Of a stretch of DNA of 64,000 nucleotides, positions 15,911 to 25,846 are shown piece after piece. Source of the DNA: Brucepastera parasyntrophica (GTDB lineage Bacteria; Spirochaetota; Spirochaetia; Treponematales; Treponemataceae). The notes beneath the pieces are model-generated. The model had not been told where the DNA came from, did not search any database, and saw nothing but the letters and a program-made list of their open reading frames with translations. The position numbers and the translations under genes were made by a program. The first letter of the stretch is position 1; every line of letters begins with the position of its first letter. The DNA is taken from contig NZ_CP084606.1 of assembly GCF_022376835.1 (NCBI RefSeq), positions 434,001 to 498,000 of the forward strand, written 5' to 3'.

Positions 15911-17468
15911 ATAGTGAATCCCTGTCATATATATATACTATTCCCTGAATTCCGCCTCTGAGCAAGGCCTTCCAGTACCTGTTTAAGTTATTTTGATCAT
16001 TTTTTTCTGAAAATTCCAGCTTCCGCAAAAGTCCGGGTTCAGCTTCAATACTCTGGGTTATCGCCCGTCTCAGGGTTCTGCCCTGCCAGTCTTCTGCGGT
16101 GTCAAGGAACGGCACAAGAAAGCCGGGAACAGCTATCTGTTTTCCGGAAAAAACAGACACGGTGTACTCCGGATCCTGCGGAAAGGCCGGGAGAGGGAAA
16201 GCCGGGGGCGGAAATTCCGCAGAGCCGGCAAGAAGAAAGGAATCGGTTTCAGGGTTTGGGGCTTCCAGCCTCGGCAGAATCAGGCGGCAGGCTTCTTCGG
16301 CCGCGTCAATTACCTGTTCGCGGGAGGGACCGGCGGCTATTATATTTCCGCATTTTTCCACATTGTTCTGCGGAAAACATACGGTATCGCCCGGGTTTAC
16401 CCTCGGGAAAATATCCAGAACAAAAGCCAGCTTTTCTGCCTCGCCGTATCCGGAAACCGAGGCTATTTTTCCGGGAATGGAAATCCAGGCCCGTTCGGCG
16501 CTGGTCCACTCTTTTATCTTCCGTAATGTTTCCGGGCGTTTGCCTGCCGCAAGGTCAAGAGCGGCTCCTGTTAAATCGATCCCGGTCGAATACGGAAAGG
16601 TCCACCCTGACATATATCCGCCGGAAAGGCGGCCGGCGATTTCACCTATCATGGGGCCTTTTTCCGTATATTTCAGGTCTCCTTTCGCAGCGCCGTGAGT
16701 AAGGCCAAGCGCCTTTATGCCTTTTATGAATACTTCAACAAGTTCCTGCTGTTTGTCTTCTGGAAAGGATGACGGCATTGTATGACCCATTTCAACAAAA
16801 AATGGTGGGAAATAAATATGCCGGTCGGCCAATCCTGTCAAATGGAATTCCCCGTCAAATATCAGAGCTTCTATGGAAAATTCAGGGCCGTCCATATATT
16901 CTTCGACTATGGCAGTCCCGGTTTTTGAATATCGGAAAGCTTCGGAAAGAGCCTGCTCAAGCTGTTCGAAGGTATCGGCCCTCCGGCAGCCTCTTGAACC
17001 CATATTGTCGGCAGGTTTTACAACAAGCGGGTAACGGAGGTCCCTTGCCCTGAGAAGATTGCGGATGTCGGGCGCCTGTGTTTTGTGTACGCCGGTAAAT
17101 TTCGGGGAAGGGACAGCTGCCTGCTGAAAACATTCTCGCATGCGTATCTTGTCGGTCGCATTCAGGGCAGCTTCATGCGAATGCCCCGGAAGTCCGTACT
17201 TTTCAGCAATAAAGGCAACTGTTGAAGAAAAATCCGTTGCGCAGGTAAAAACACCGTCAAGCCCGCCGTTGTCTTTCAGCTGCCCGGCAAACCCGCACAG
17301 TCTTTCCGTATCTTTTAAATCAATATGTTCAAAATGATCGGCAAGATGCGCGCAGGCCGCTTCGGGGTTACCGTCCGCCGCAATGACTTCCCAGCCTTTT
17401 TGCTTTGCGCTGCGTATGCCCGCACCCTGCATAAAACCCGCACCCAGCAGGAGTATTCTTTTTTTCAT
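15897..17468 (-). CDS. ATP-grasp ligase of unknown substrate
   Basis: A 523-residue protein with a Rossmann-like pre-ATP-grasp domain (ILLLGAGFMQGAGIRSAKQKGWEVIAAD), then an ATP-grasp fold: YPLVVKPADNMGSRGC (ATP loop), AIVEEYMDGPEFSIEALIF and the metal site GPMIGEIAGRLSGG. Such enzymes join a carboxylate to an amine or thiol through an acyl phosphate (relatives: CarB, PurK, PurT and amino-acid ligases). The last 130 residues match nothing I recognise. Its ATG overlaps the stop of the three-part sugar gene (ATGA). In this setting it might attach an amino acid to a sugar or peptide precursor; that is a hypothesis. Confidence 0.9.
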   Translation of the reverse strand: MKKRILLLGAGFMQGAGIRSAKQKGWEVIAADGNPEAACAHLADHFEHIDLKDTERLCGFAGQLKDNGGLDGVFTCATDFSSTVAFIAEKYGLPGHSHEAALNATDKIRMRECFQQAAVPSPKFTGVHKTQAPDIRNLLRARDLRYPLVVKPADNMGSRGCRRADTFEQLEQALSEAFRYSKTGTAIVEEYMDGPEFSIEALIFDGEFHLTGLADRHIYFPPFFVEMGHTMPSSFPEDKQQELVEVFIKGIKALGLTHGAAKGDLKYTEKGPMIGEIAGRLSGGYMSGWTFPYSTGIDLTGAALDLAAGKRPETLRKIKEWTSAERAWISIPGKIASVSGYGEAEKLAFVLDIFPRVNPGDTVCFPQNNVEKCGNIIAAGPSREQVIDAAEEACRLILPRLEAPNPETDSFLLAGSAEFPPPAFPLPAFPQDPEYTVSVFSGKQIAVPGFLVPFLDTAEDWQGRTLRRAITQSIEAEPGLLRKLEFSEKNDQNNLNRYWKALLRGGIQGIVYIYDRDSLYESP

Positions 17469-19905
17469 GTGTTTTTTCCCTGCCCTTCCTTTTTTACTGC
17501 ATATACTTCAAAAGTATCTCCCAGAAAAAACACCCGGCTTACGGCCATGCAGGCTTTCCATATCAGGGAATTCTTTTTTACACCGCGTAATCCCGGGAAC
17601 CGTTCAGGATGGTGCCCCGTTGAAATTATTTTTTCCACATCGAAACCATAACGTGAAAGCTGCTTACGGACATGGCCGGGCCGCCAGAGCGTAAAATGGT
17701 CGGACGGGCTGTTTTTGAAAAATCCAGATCTGTTTTTCAACGCCGAAATTCCTGAAGCGGACGGGGTTGAAAATGCCAGGATTCCGCCGGAACAGAGGAG
17801 TTCTCTTATTCTGGTAAAAACAGGCTCAAGATTTTTAAAATGTTCTATCACATACCACAAAGTAATTACGGAAAAACAGCTCTTCTCCGAAAAAGTCTGT
17901 ATACCTGTATCAGGAAATGCGGAAATACTTGCAGCAAATCCGAGATTTTCCTTTACATGCCTGACAGCGTCTTCAGAAATATCAATGCCGGTGACATCCC
18001 AGCCGGAGTCATAAGCGGCAGAAAGAAAGGGCCCGTAGGCGCAGCCTATATCAAGCAGTGTTTTAAGGTTCGATCTTCGGCCGGTTGACCGCCGGGCAAA
18101 AATCTTTTCTATTTTTTTTATCCGGGAAACGCCCATTTCTTTTATAAATTCAAAATCTTCGAGATATGTTTTCCCGTACTGCCTGGAATATTCTTCAAAA
18201 AAATAGGCATGTGAATATGAAGCAGGTGCAGCGATAATAAAATACAGATATTCCATGCCGCATTCAGGACACAGGGCAATGCTCCGGTCTTCAAGCCGGG
18301 CAATAACCCGGCCTCCGGCATTCCCGCAGAGCGGACAATCCGAGACAGAAGAATCCAGATAGCCCGGGATGCTGTCAGCTATATCCCTGGATACTGTTTC
18401 CGGTGTAATGACAGAGGGAATTTTTATGTCTTTTTTCAGAATCTTTTTTATTGTCCCTGCTGTCATCCGGCCTGGAGGAATTACTGAAAAACCGTGGTAT
18501 TTTGCAAGCCGGTAATGATACCGTGTCGGAGAAAAAAGAATAACACGGCAGCCGGCCGCAAGGGCTTCAAAGGCTGTTAACCCAAAGTGGGTAACAACAA
18601 GGTCAAAAGTATATAGTGTTTCTTTTAAATTCCTGATAAAGGGCAGAGCTGTTACCTGATTATCTTCTTCTTTTTGCTTTATTGAGGGATCAATAACCGT
18701 TACTTCAAAGCCGAGTTTACGCATTATGTGTGCCGCAGAACGAGCCAGACCCGCGGCATCTTCTCCTCCGCCGGAAACAAGGGCTGTTTTTATTTCATGA
18801 TTTGCGCGGTGCTGTTTTTTTTCCGGCAAAGCCAGAAATGAGGGATCAGTGCGGTTCGCAGGGAGCTTCCTGATAAAGCTCTTATATGGAATGGCGGGAA
18901 TAATATCAAACAGATAATCCGCATAAGGCCGGCCTGGGCCGCCTTCATCAAAAGCCACAACGGGTCCGATTCCGCGGAAGGTCTTTATTTCATCAATAGA
19001 TGATCTGAAACGGTCAAGAATAACCAGGGCTGCCGATACGGGAAGTTCTGAAACGATGATATTTCTGAAATTTTCCGGAACAGGCAGGATATGGTTTTCC
19101 GGAAGGTATATGATGCAGCGGTACTTTCCCGATAATTTTGATACGATGTCCAGCGTCCGTATGAGGTGCCCGCTTCCCTGCCCCGTAACGGCCGACGGTA
19201 CAAAAAGAAGTGTTTGGGTAATGTACTGACAGGCTTCGATTATTGACGAAGATAACGCGGGCAGCGTCTGCCCATGCGATGAAAGATATAAGGCGACTTC
19301 TTTTGCCTGTTCATAATCGGTGCGGGTATCAATGGTTGTCCGTATATCAGGATAAAACCATTGTAACGGTGCTTCTTCCCTCACGCAATTATAACGTTCG
19401 GGATACAGGTATAATGCAGGCGCAACATGTTCGTGATCATACAAAGAGTCGGTCAGGGCTGACGCTTCGAGAAGCCGCGCAGCTGAAATAATTTCGACGC
19501 CGCTGCCATGAGGCAGACCGGAATATGCAAAATAATCAGGCGCAGGCCTTGTATCCCTGAGTTCGGTAAACCTGAGCAGGGCTGCCTGAGCGGCGTCCGC
19601 AAATACATAGGGATTATCACCTGTAGCCCTGACGACAATGTCAGCCCCTGTTTGCCGGATAACCATGCAAAACCGTTCGAGGACATCTTCCTTTGGCCCA
19701 GGAATGCATATAAAACCGCATTCGTCTGCGAGAGCTGAAAAGGCGGGGCCGAAGCGGTATCGCAGGCGAGAATATATGTATCGGCAGAAATCTGTTTAAG
19801 CGCTTCCATAACCCGGACAATAACCGGTTTGCCGCTGAGATCATGCAGGGCTTTTTGCGGAAGGCGCGTTGAATCGAGGCGGGCCTGCAGAATAACAGCT
19901 GTCAT
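17465..19905 (-). CDS. Three-part protein: SpsF-like cytidylyltransferase, SpsG/PseG-like glycosyltransferase, zinc-ribbon methyltransferase; broken by a one-base frameshift
   Basis: The N-terminal part (1-240) is a CMP-sugar synthetase-like domain, MTAVILQARLDSTRLPQKAL. The frame breaks at TASAP, and the other frame continues AFSALADECGFICIPGPKED and ATGDNPYVF. One more G in the plus-strand run at 19745-19748 gives an 813-residue protein. The middle (about 250-520) resembles SpsG/PseG GT-B enzymes (GQGSGHLIRTLDIV, SGGGEDAAGLA, THFGLTAFEALAAGC). Next come a CPLCG/CPECG zinc ribbon and a class I methyltransferase (TLLDIGCAYGPFLSA, GIDIS, TLWYVIEHFKN). The domains suggest activation, transfer and methylation of an acidic or nonulosonate-type sugar. 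It is translationally coupled on both sides (ATGA overlaps). Confidence 0.87.
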
Positions 19906-20804
19906 TGAAGACTGGGCTCCCATGAGCCGCACAGAGTAACGGCATCCCGCACAAAACGGCTGTTATTCAATGCGATCCATTTTCTCGCTTCCCTGAAATA
20001 CAGCACAGCATCAATAATATTGAGTCCCGACCTGACTGCATATGAAAAAAAACAGGAAAGCGGTAATGTAATTCTGTTTTTCCGGTATACCGGAGCAAGA
20101 TTTTTCAGATAGAACTGTATATAGGAGGTATCCGTTGTCGCGTCTTCAGTGGGTATTTCGCCTCCGTATGCCAGTTTAAAAATGCTGGACAGCTGGATTT
20201 TTTCTCCCCACAAATATGCCCGGAAACCAAAATCAAGGTTCTGCCAGTACGGATTGGTTATAGTATAATCATATCCGCCAAGTCTGATAAATCTTTCCCG
20301 GTTATAAATGCCGGTAAAATCAAACGGATACACTGTTGGCGATCCGTCACGGAAAAAATACATGGGTTCAATTTGAAAAGAATTTCTGTTAAGGGCGGGA
20401 ACCATCTGAACCGGCAGGGCTTCCATTTTTTCAGTTGAAAGCACGGGAGCCGTACAAAACACAGGATCGTTATTCAGTCTGTCAAACAGCCTTTCAGATA
20501 AACTGTGCGGCGCAATTTCTATATCATTCCATACAACAAATACCCAGGGCGAATTTGTCTCGGCTACCGCAGTATTTATCATTTCGCCTATTGTAGTACT
20601 TCCCTGCGGGATCAGAAACCGTATCGAAGGAAACCTGGTAATGAGGTTTTCTATATCATAGGATTCGGAATTCATTTCCACGGAAATAACCGAGCTGAAG
20701 CCGGCATTTTCAAGATTCTGGAAAACCGCGGAGCGGTAATACCTCCCTCCCCGATTTAAAACCACAACGGTACACGGAACAGAGGCATCCTGCGCTTTTG
20801 ACAT
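19902..20804 (-). CDS. GT-A fold glycosyltransferase (family 2-like)
   Basis: A roughly 300-residue protein that starts directly with a beta-strand typical of glycosyltransferase family 2 (VPCTVVVLNRGGRYYRSAVFQNLENAG), followed by the DxD-type metal site in VFVVWNDIEIAP near residue 110 and the acceptor-side segment FDFTGIYNRERFIRLGGYD ... FGFRAYLWG. No membrane segment is present. The frame is open further upstream. I prefer the ATG after GGTGGG, which lies 37 bases past the radical SAM gene; an ATG at 20867 overlapping that gene is the alternative. It overlaps the following three-part gene by ATGA. The sugar and acceptor are unknown. Confidence 0.82.
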   Translation of the reverse strand: MSKAQDASVPCTVVVLNRGGRYYRSAVFQNLENAGFSSVISVEMNSESYDIENLITRFPSIRFLIPQGSTTIGEMINTAVAETNSPWVFVVWNDIEIAPHSLSERLFDRLNNDPVFCTAPVLSTEKMEALPVQMVPALNRNSFQIEPMYFFRDGSPTVYPFDFTGIYNRERFIRLGGYDYTITNPYWQNLDFGFRAYLWGEKIQLSSIFKLAYGGEIPTEDATTDTSYIQFYLKNLAPVYRKNRITLPLSCFFSYAVRSGLNIIDAVLYFREARKWIALNNSRFVRDAVTLCGSWEPSLQ

Positions 20805-20841
20805 TATCCCACCGATTATTGTATGCGGAACTTTTCTTTCA

Positions 20842-22458
20842 TTAAAAATTGTAGGTATAGTATTCATCACAGTCTTCGCACAATCCTTTATACACGCACT
20901 GTGTGTGTTCATCATATACCGGACGGACTTTTTCCCGGATCTGCTCAAGGCCGTCCGTAATCACATTGCCGGAAAACCTGGCGGCATATATATCTTCACG
21001 GCAGAGCGGAACCGCTCCATCGATCAGAATTGACATATCCCGCTTAAGATGCCAGCAGGGATTCCGGACCAGAGGAGAAAGATCAGCAACCCGCCGGTCT
21101 TCAATACTGCGGGAAAAACTGTCATGTTTCTGGATTATAACCTGACCGTTTTTTTCCTTCCAGAACCGGTAAAAATGTTCCAACTCCTTCTCGTTTTCCT
21201 TCATGCGGACCATTTGGGGCCAGACAGCACCGGGAAAGGATTTTATCAGGAGATCGGTAAAATTTAAAGCCTCGGCAAGATATTTTTCCGAAAGACTTTT
21301 TTCCTTAATTCCATGGACAATACCGTAACATTCCGGACTCACCGCATCCAGAGAAACAATCCAGTTTACCGGGTTCTGCTTTCTGAATCCTGCGGAGACC
21401 CCGGAAACCGCATTTTTAATAGCCTCGACCTTTTCTTCTGTCCAGCCCAATCCTGTTGTCTCTATCAATACCGACAGGCCCGGATATGCAAGCACAGTCC
21501 TCACCATTTCAGCAATTTCAGGATGATATGAAGGCTCGCCCCATAAGGAAAGGGAAACAACAGCATCCTCCGAATACCCGGCGATTTTTCCTGCAATTGC
21601 GGAAAAATCATCGGCAGTCATATAATCAGTCCGTTCAGTTGCCGGCACACCGGGAGAACTCCCCTTTCCGCTTTTACAAAACTGCGGGTATGGGCAATAG
21701 TCACATTCATAGGGACACTTGCCTGCAACCTGAATTGCATAAAAGGCCGGAACTGTATACAGGGAAGCCGTGTTTTTTTGAATAACATCAGCGTAATTGG
21801 CAGCGTTTATTCCCGAAAGAGCCATACAAACCTGCGTATTCCGCTTTGTATCGCAGGTGAGCTGGAGACGGAGATGTCTGAGATCAGCTGGGGCTATGTC
21901 GGTTTCTATATCAAAAGAATTGATATCTTTTTTTATAATATCAAAAACTGCATTGCGGGTAATAGGGTCCCGGCTTTCTTTTTCCATGTCGGAAAGGATG
22001 GGAACAATGCCCCGGGCAAGAATTTCCGGAGACAGTCCGTAAGGATAACCGTCGGCGAAAGTATATTCGGCAGCCTGCTGCATGTGTTTTTTAAACAGTT
22101 TTGCCGTAAATTCCGGGTCCGTAAAAGGAGCATCAGCCCATGAAATATACACATGGTCAAAATCTTCCGTTTCGCTTTTCAGACTGAGGAATAACGGACC
22201 AACAGACCATTCTGTTTCAATAATATCAAAAGAAACCGAATTCCCGGCCGCGGAGTCTGACATATCATGCAGAGCGGAGACAGCCGGCAGTAAACTATCC
22301 CCGGGATATTTTTCCGGCACGAAAACGACAATTTTTGATACATGCGGAAACTGTGCGGCGGCGGAGACAGCCCGGTAAAAAGCTGATTTCCCGTCAGAGA
22401 AGGGTTCAAAGGCTCTGTCCGTTATATTTCCGGCTAAAAGAACTGCTATAGATTTCAT
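20842..22458 (-). CDS. Spiro-SPASM radical SAM protein with an N-terminal nucleotidyltransferase-like domain
   Basis: The 538-residue protein has a radical SAM core in the middle with the [4Fe-4S] motif CPYECDYCPYPQFC near residue 250 (CxxxCxxC), LSLWGEPSYHPEI and SVLIETTGLGW. A C-terminal SPASM-type Cys cluster (NPCWHLKRD, VPLCREDIY, QCVYKGLCEDCDEY) binds extra clusters. The first 200 residues look like a nucleotidyltransferase of the MobA/CMP-sugar type (KSIAVLLAGN, HVYISWADAPFTDPE). I recall a spirochaete-restricted family called spiro-SPASM with this build; its substrate is unknown. It heads the coupled operon reading toward flaA and diverges from xseA. Confidence 0.88.
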   Translation of the reverse strand: MKSIAVLLAGNITDRAFEPFSDGKSAFYRAVSAAAQFPHVSKIVVFVPEKYPGDSLLPAVSALHDMSDSAAGNSVSFDIIETEWSVGPLFLSLKSETEDFDHVYISWADAPFTDPEFTAKLFKKHMQQAAEYTFADGYPYGLSPEILARGIVPILSDMEKESRDPITRNAVFDIIKKDINSFDIETDIAPADLRHLRLQLTCDTKRNTQVCMALSGINAANYADVIQKNTASLYTVPAFYAIQVAGKCPYECDYCPYPQFCKSGKGSSPGVPATERTDYMTADDFSAIAGKIAGYSEDAVVSLSLWGEPSYHPEIAEMVRTVLAYPGLSVLIETTGLGWTEEKVEAIKNAVSGVSAGFRKQNPVNWIVSLDAVSPECYGIVHGIKEKSLSEKYLAEALNFTDLLIKSFPGAVWPQMVRMKENEKELEHFYRFWKEKNGQVIIQKHDSFSRSIEDRRVADLSPLVRNPCWHLKRDMSILIDGAVPLCREDIYAARFSGNVITDGLEQIREKVRPVYDEHTQCVYKGLCEDCDEYYTYNF

Positions 22459-22491
22459 ACTGTTATGAATATCGGCACGATGGAAATCAGC

Positions 22492-22519
22492 TTGAGGAAA
22501 GTAAGTTTTCCGTGATAAG
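22492..22519 (+). promoter_or_regulatory. Candidate promoter of xseA
   Basis: TTGAGG, 16 bases, GATAAG, with the xseA ATG eight bases after the -10 box. The boxes are imperfect. No ribosome binding site is seen before xseA, so this may be another leaderless start. Confidence 0.35.
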
Positions 22520-22527
22520 TTTATTAC

Positions 22528-23718
22528 ATGCTAAGCATAAAACCGCTCAAAATTTCGGAAATAACAGCCTCAATAAAAAACCTGCTTGAAAATTCATTCG
22601 GCACCGTACTTCTTGAAGGAGAAATTTCCAATTTCAGACCTTCAAGCACCGGACACTTATATTTCACATTGAAAGATGAAAGCAGCGCCATTTCAGCTGT
22701 TATGTTTAAGGGGAAAAGCAGATATCTTCCTTTTGTTCCCAAAGAAGGTCTGCTTGTCCACGCAGTCGGAAATATATCGGTCTATGATGCCCGGGGTACC
22801 TATCAGATTATTATAGATTCAATGGAAGCTGCCGGTTCAGGTGATATTTTCCGCCTTATTGAGGAGCGCAAGCAAAAGCTTGCGGAAGAAGGTCTTTTTG
22901 ATCAGGAGAGGAAAAGGCCCCTGCCGGCATACCCGCGTACTATTGCTGTTATAACCAGTCCGACCGGGGCTGCTGTCCGCGATATAATCCAGATTATCAG
23001 CAGAAGAAATCCTTCAATCAGTATAATAATCCTGCCGGCCCAGGTGCAGGGAGCTGAGGCCCCGGAGGCAATTGTCCGTCAGATAGAAACAGCAAATTAT
23101 TTTAAAATGGCTGATATTCTCATCATCGGACGGGGCGGAGGTTCTATGGAAGATCTGCTGCCTTTTTCAGATGAAGAGGTGGTCAGGGCGGTTGCGCATT
23201 CTGATATACCGGTCGTAAGTGCAGTGGGACATGAGACAGACTGGGCTCTCAGCGACTTTGCTGCCGATGTCCGGGCTCCGACACCGTCCGCCGCCGCTGA
23301 ACTTGTCAGTCCCATTCTGGAAGATATTATTGCGGCGGTCCAATATACAGCGGATGAAATGGTCTTTGAAATGAACCGCAGAATTGAACGCATACGCCTA
23401 ATGATGTCGCAGTTTTCAGCCGAGTCAATGGAAATGCGGTTCCGGCGTATTGAACAGCCTGTTTTACTGAGGTTTGACGATGCGAAAGAAGATCTTCTCA
23501 GGTCCTTTATGGACCGGATCAGGGATACAAAACAGCATATAAATCTGCTGGCGGAAAAACTCGAAGGCGGAAATCCTCAAAGTATTCTGAAACGCGGATA
23601 TTCTATGGTCAGGGATGAAGAGACGGGAAAAGTTATAAGAAACAGTGATCAAACAACCCCCGGACAGAAACTGGTTATTATTCCCGAAAGAGGAAAAATT
23701 CACGCACGCGTAGAGTAA
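22528..23718 (+). CDS. xseA: Exodeoxyribonuclease VII large subunit
   Basis: The catalytic subunit of a nuclease that degrades single-stranded DNA from both ends and acts after mismatch excision. The 396-residue protein starts with the OB-fold (GEISNFRPSSTGHLYFTLKD) and has the conserved AVITSPTGAAVRDIIQI, VQGAEAPEAIV, IIGRGGGSMEDLLPF and SAVGHETDWALSDFAADVRAPTPSAAAE segments. The C-terminal half is the usual helical subunit-binding region. No ribosome binding site precedes the ATG. It is followed by xseB and mutL, forming a DNA repair operon. Confidence 0.97.
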   Translation: MLSIKPLKISEITASIKNLLENSFGTVLLEGEISNFRPSSTGHLYFTLKDESSAISAVMFKGKSRYLPFVPKEGLLVHAVGNISVYDARGTYQIIIDSMEAAGSGDIFRLIEERKQKLAEEGLFDQERKRPLPAYPRTIAVITSPTGAAVRDIIQIISRRNPSISIIILPAQVQGAEAPEAIVRQIETANYFKMADILIIGRGGGSMEDLLPFSDEEVVRAVAHSDIPVVSAVGHETDWALSDFAADVRAPTPSAAAELVSPILEDIIAAVQYTADEMVFEMNRRIERIRLMMSQFSAESMEMRFRRIEQPVLLRFDDAKEDLLRSFMDRIRDTKQHINLLAEKLEGGNPQSILKRGYSMVRDEETGKVIRNSDQTTPGQKLVIIPERGKIHARVE

Positions 23719-23782
23719 AAATATATCGGGCCTGTCCCGTTTCGGGATTTTCGGATATAATTCTATAGGAAGGGAGCTATTC

Positions 23783-24025
23783 ATGAAGAAATTTGAAGAA
23801 CGTCTTGAACGTCTTGAAGAATTGAGCAATGCAATCAAGGAACCGGATATTCCGCTTGAGAATGCGCTTGCTTTTTTTGAAGAGGGTATAAAGCTCGCAA
23901 AATCACTGGAAAAAGACATAGACAAAATTGAAGGGAGGATTCAGATACTCATGAACCAGCCGGAAATTCCTGACGGCAAACCCGAGCTGGATCTCTTTTC
24001 CGAGCAGGACCTGAATGACAATTAA
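23783..24025 (+). CDS. xseB: Exodeoxyribonuclease VII small subunit
   Basis: An 80-residue helical protein that decorates the XseA helices. MKKFEERLERLEELSNAIKEPDIPLENALAFFEEGIKL is the typical pattern (xFExxLxxLExIxxxLExxxLxLExxLxxyExG). An AGGGAG lies upstream of the ATG. Its last codons overlap the mutL start by 11 bases. Confidence 0.95.
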   Translation: MKKFEERLERLEELSNAIKEPDIPLENALAFFEEGIKLAKSLEKDIDKIEGRIQILMNQPEIPDGKPELDLFSEQDLNDN

Positions 24026-25817
24026 ACCCGTAAAGGAATTAAGCCCCGAAGTTTCAAGAAAAATCGCCGCAGGAGAAGTTATCGACCGGCCGGGCGCAGT
24101 TGTCCGTGAACTTATTGACAATGCAATAGATGCCGGAGCAGACAGGATTACCGTAGAAATAACCGGCGGTGGTATAGCCCGTATCCGGGTAACGGACAAT
24201 GGCTGCGGCATGACAGCGGAAGATATAGCCATATGTACAAATACCCATACTACCAGCAAAATACATACCGAAGATGATTTGCTTAATCTGGAGACACTGG
24301 GGTTCCGGGGAGAAGCGCTGTCATCAATCAGGGCGGTAAGCCAGCTTGAAATTATAACAACCAGAGACGGCAGGGAAGCCTGGAAGCTGGAAGATGGCCG
24401 GATAAGCCCGGCTCGGCTTGCCGTTGGTACAGTTGTGCAAATAGATGGCCTGTTTGATAATTTTCCGGCACGCAAGCATTTTCTGAAAAGAGCGGCGGCG
24501 GAAACGGCATTATGCAGGCAAATCTTTATCGAAAAGGCCCTGGCCTGGCCTGAAATCGAATTCCGGTTTTCCGTGGATGGGAACCAGAAAATGATCCTTC
24601 CTTCGGTAACAACCCTGAAAGAACGCTGCCTCGCTGCTCTGCAGCCGGCCGAACCCGAATCTTTTTTTTATGAAATCTCGGGTTCCAATACCGGGTTTTC
24701 GTTTTCAGCGGTAGTCGGCAGCCCTGAAGTTGTCCGCAAGGACAGAAAACAGCTTATGGTTTTTGTGAACGGGCGGAGGGTTATGGAATATTCCCTCCTT
24801 CAGGCAATTGAATACGGCGGAGAAGGTCATTTCCCGAACGGCGGCCATCCGTTCTGCTGCCTGTTTATATCCATCAATCCGGCACAGGTTGATTTTAACA
24901 TACATCCCGCAAAAAAAGAGGTCCGTTTCCGGGATCCGGGGATATTGCATCACGAAATAAGTTCAACAATAAAAAATTTTTATCACCGGTATACGATAAA
25001 AATGATGAATCCGCCGCATTCTTCAGAAACAGCTTTTCAGGAAAGTCCCGAAAATATACAGCAGGAACTGGATATTGCGGGAGGATCATTTATTTCAACC
25101 CGTGACCCTGCCCCTCATTATAATTCTTTCAGCGGCCGTTCCTGGTCAGAACAGCCGCGCTTTCCTGATACTGCAGCCTATAAACCGGCAGATTATTATA
25201 GAAAAGAAAACGCCGGAGATGGTCCCATCCGTAAAGAAGATGAACAAAACTCCAGGGCATTCTCTGATATACCGCAGGATTTCCGCTTTCTTGGACAGGT
25301 ACTGGGAACATTCATAGCCGCTGAAAAAGACGGTATCCTTTATCTCATTGATCAGCACGCGGCCCATGAGCGGATTTTATATAATGAACTTATGGCTGAT
25401 TCCGGGAAAACGCAGGACTTGCTCATTCCCTACCGGATTGAAACCCATTCGGACAGTGAAGACGCCCATATTTCAGCTAACTGCGAACAGCTCGCGGAGG
25501 CAGGATTTATCCTGAATAATGAGGGAGACGGCATCTGGCAGGTTACGGCAGTACCGCTGAGATGGACAGGAACTGAAAAAGATCTCAGGGACGCCCTTCT
25601 CGACTTTTCCGCCGGCGCCGGATCACTGGTTTCGCATTTATATGCAACGGCGGCCTGCCGGGCGGCCTGCAAGGACGGCGACATACTTGATCCGCTTACG
25701 GCAAGAAATCTTGCGGCAAGAACCTTTTCCCTTCCTGAGCCGGTTTGTCCGCACGGACGTCCGGTATGGATTACAATCGACCGGGAAGAACTGTTCCGCC
25801 GCGTAAAACGAACCTGA
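24015..25817 (+). CDS. mutL: DNA mismatch repair protein MutL
   Basis: Links MutS mismatch recognition to strand removal. The N-terminal GHKL ATPase (1-330) shows KIAAGEVIDRPGAVVRELIDNAIDAG, RVTDNGCGM, TTSKI and TLGFRGEAL. A variable linker follows. The C-terminal dimerisation/endonuclease domain carries DQHAAHERILYNEL, ACRAACKDGD and VCPHGRPV, so a nicking MutL is expected, as in bacteria without MutH. The last acidic position of the DQHA motif is Asn followed by Glu, a small shift from the consensus. At 600 residues the length is normal. It overlaps xseB. Confidence 0.97.
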   Translation: MTIKPVKELSPEVSRKIAAGEVIDRPGAVVRELIDNAIDAGADRITVEITGGGIARIRVTDNGCGMTAEDIAICTNTHTTSKIHTEDDLLNLETLGFRGEALSSIRAVSQLEIITTRDGREAWKLEDGRISPARLAVGTVVQIDGLFDNFPARKHFLKRAAAETALCRQIFIEKALAWPEIEFRFSVDGNQKMILPSVTTLKERCLAALQPAEPESFFYEISGSNTGFSFSAVVGSPEVVRKDRKQLMVFVNGRRVMEYSLLQAIEYGGEGHFPNGGHPFCCLFISINPAQVDFNIHPAKKEVRFRDPGILHHEISSTIKNFYHRYTIKMMNPPHSSETAFQESPENIQQELDIAGGSFISTRDPAPHYNSFSGRSWSEQPRFPDTAAYKPADYYRKENAGDGPIRKEDEQNSRAFSDIPQDFRFLGQVLGTFIAAEKDGILYLIDQHAAHERILYNELMADSGKTQDLLIPYRIETHSDSEDAHISANCEQLAEAGFILNNEGDGIWQVTAVPLRWTGTEKDLRDALLDFSAGAGSLVSHLYATAACRAACKDGDILDPLTARNLAARTFSLPEPVCPHGRPVWITIDREELFRRVKRT

Positions 25818-25846
25818 AAACCAATCCTTATCCTGCCCCGGAAAAG

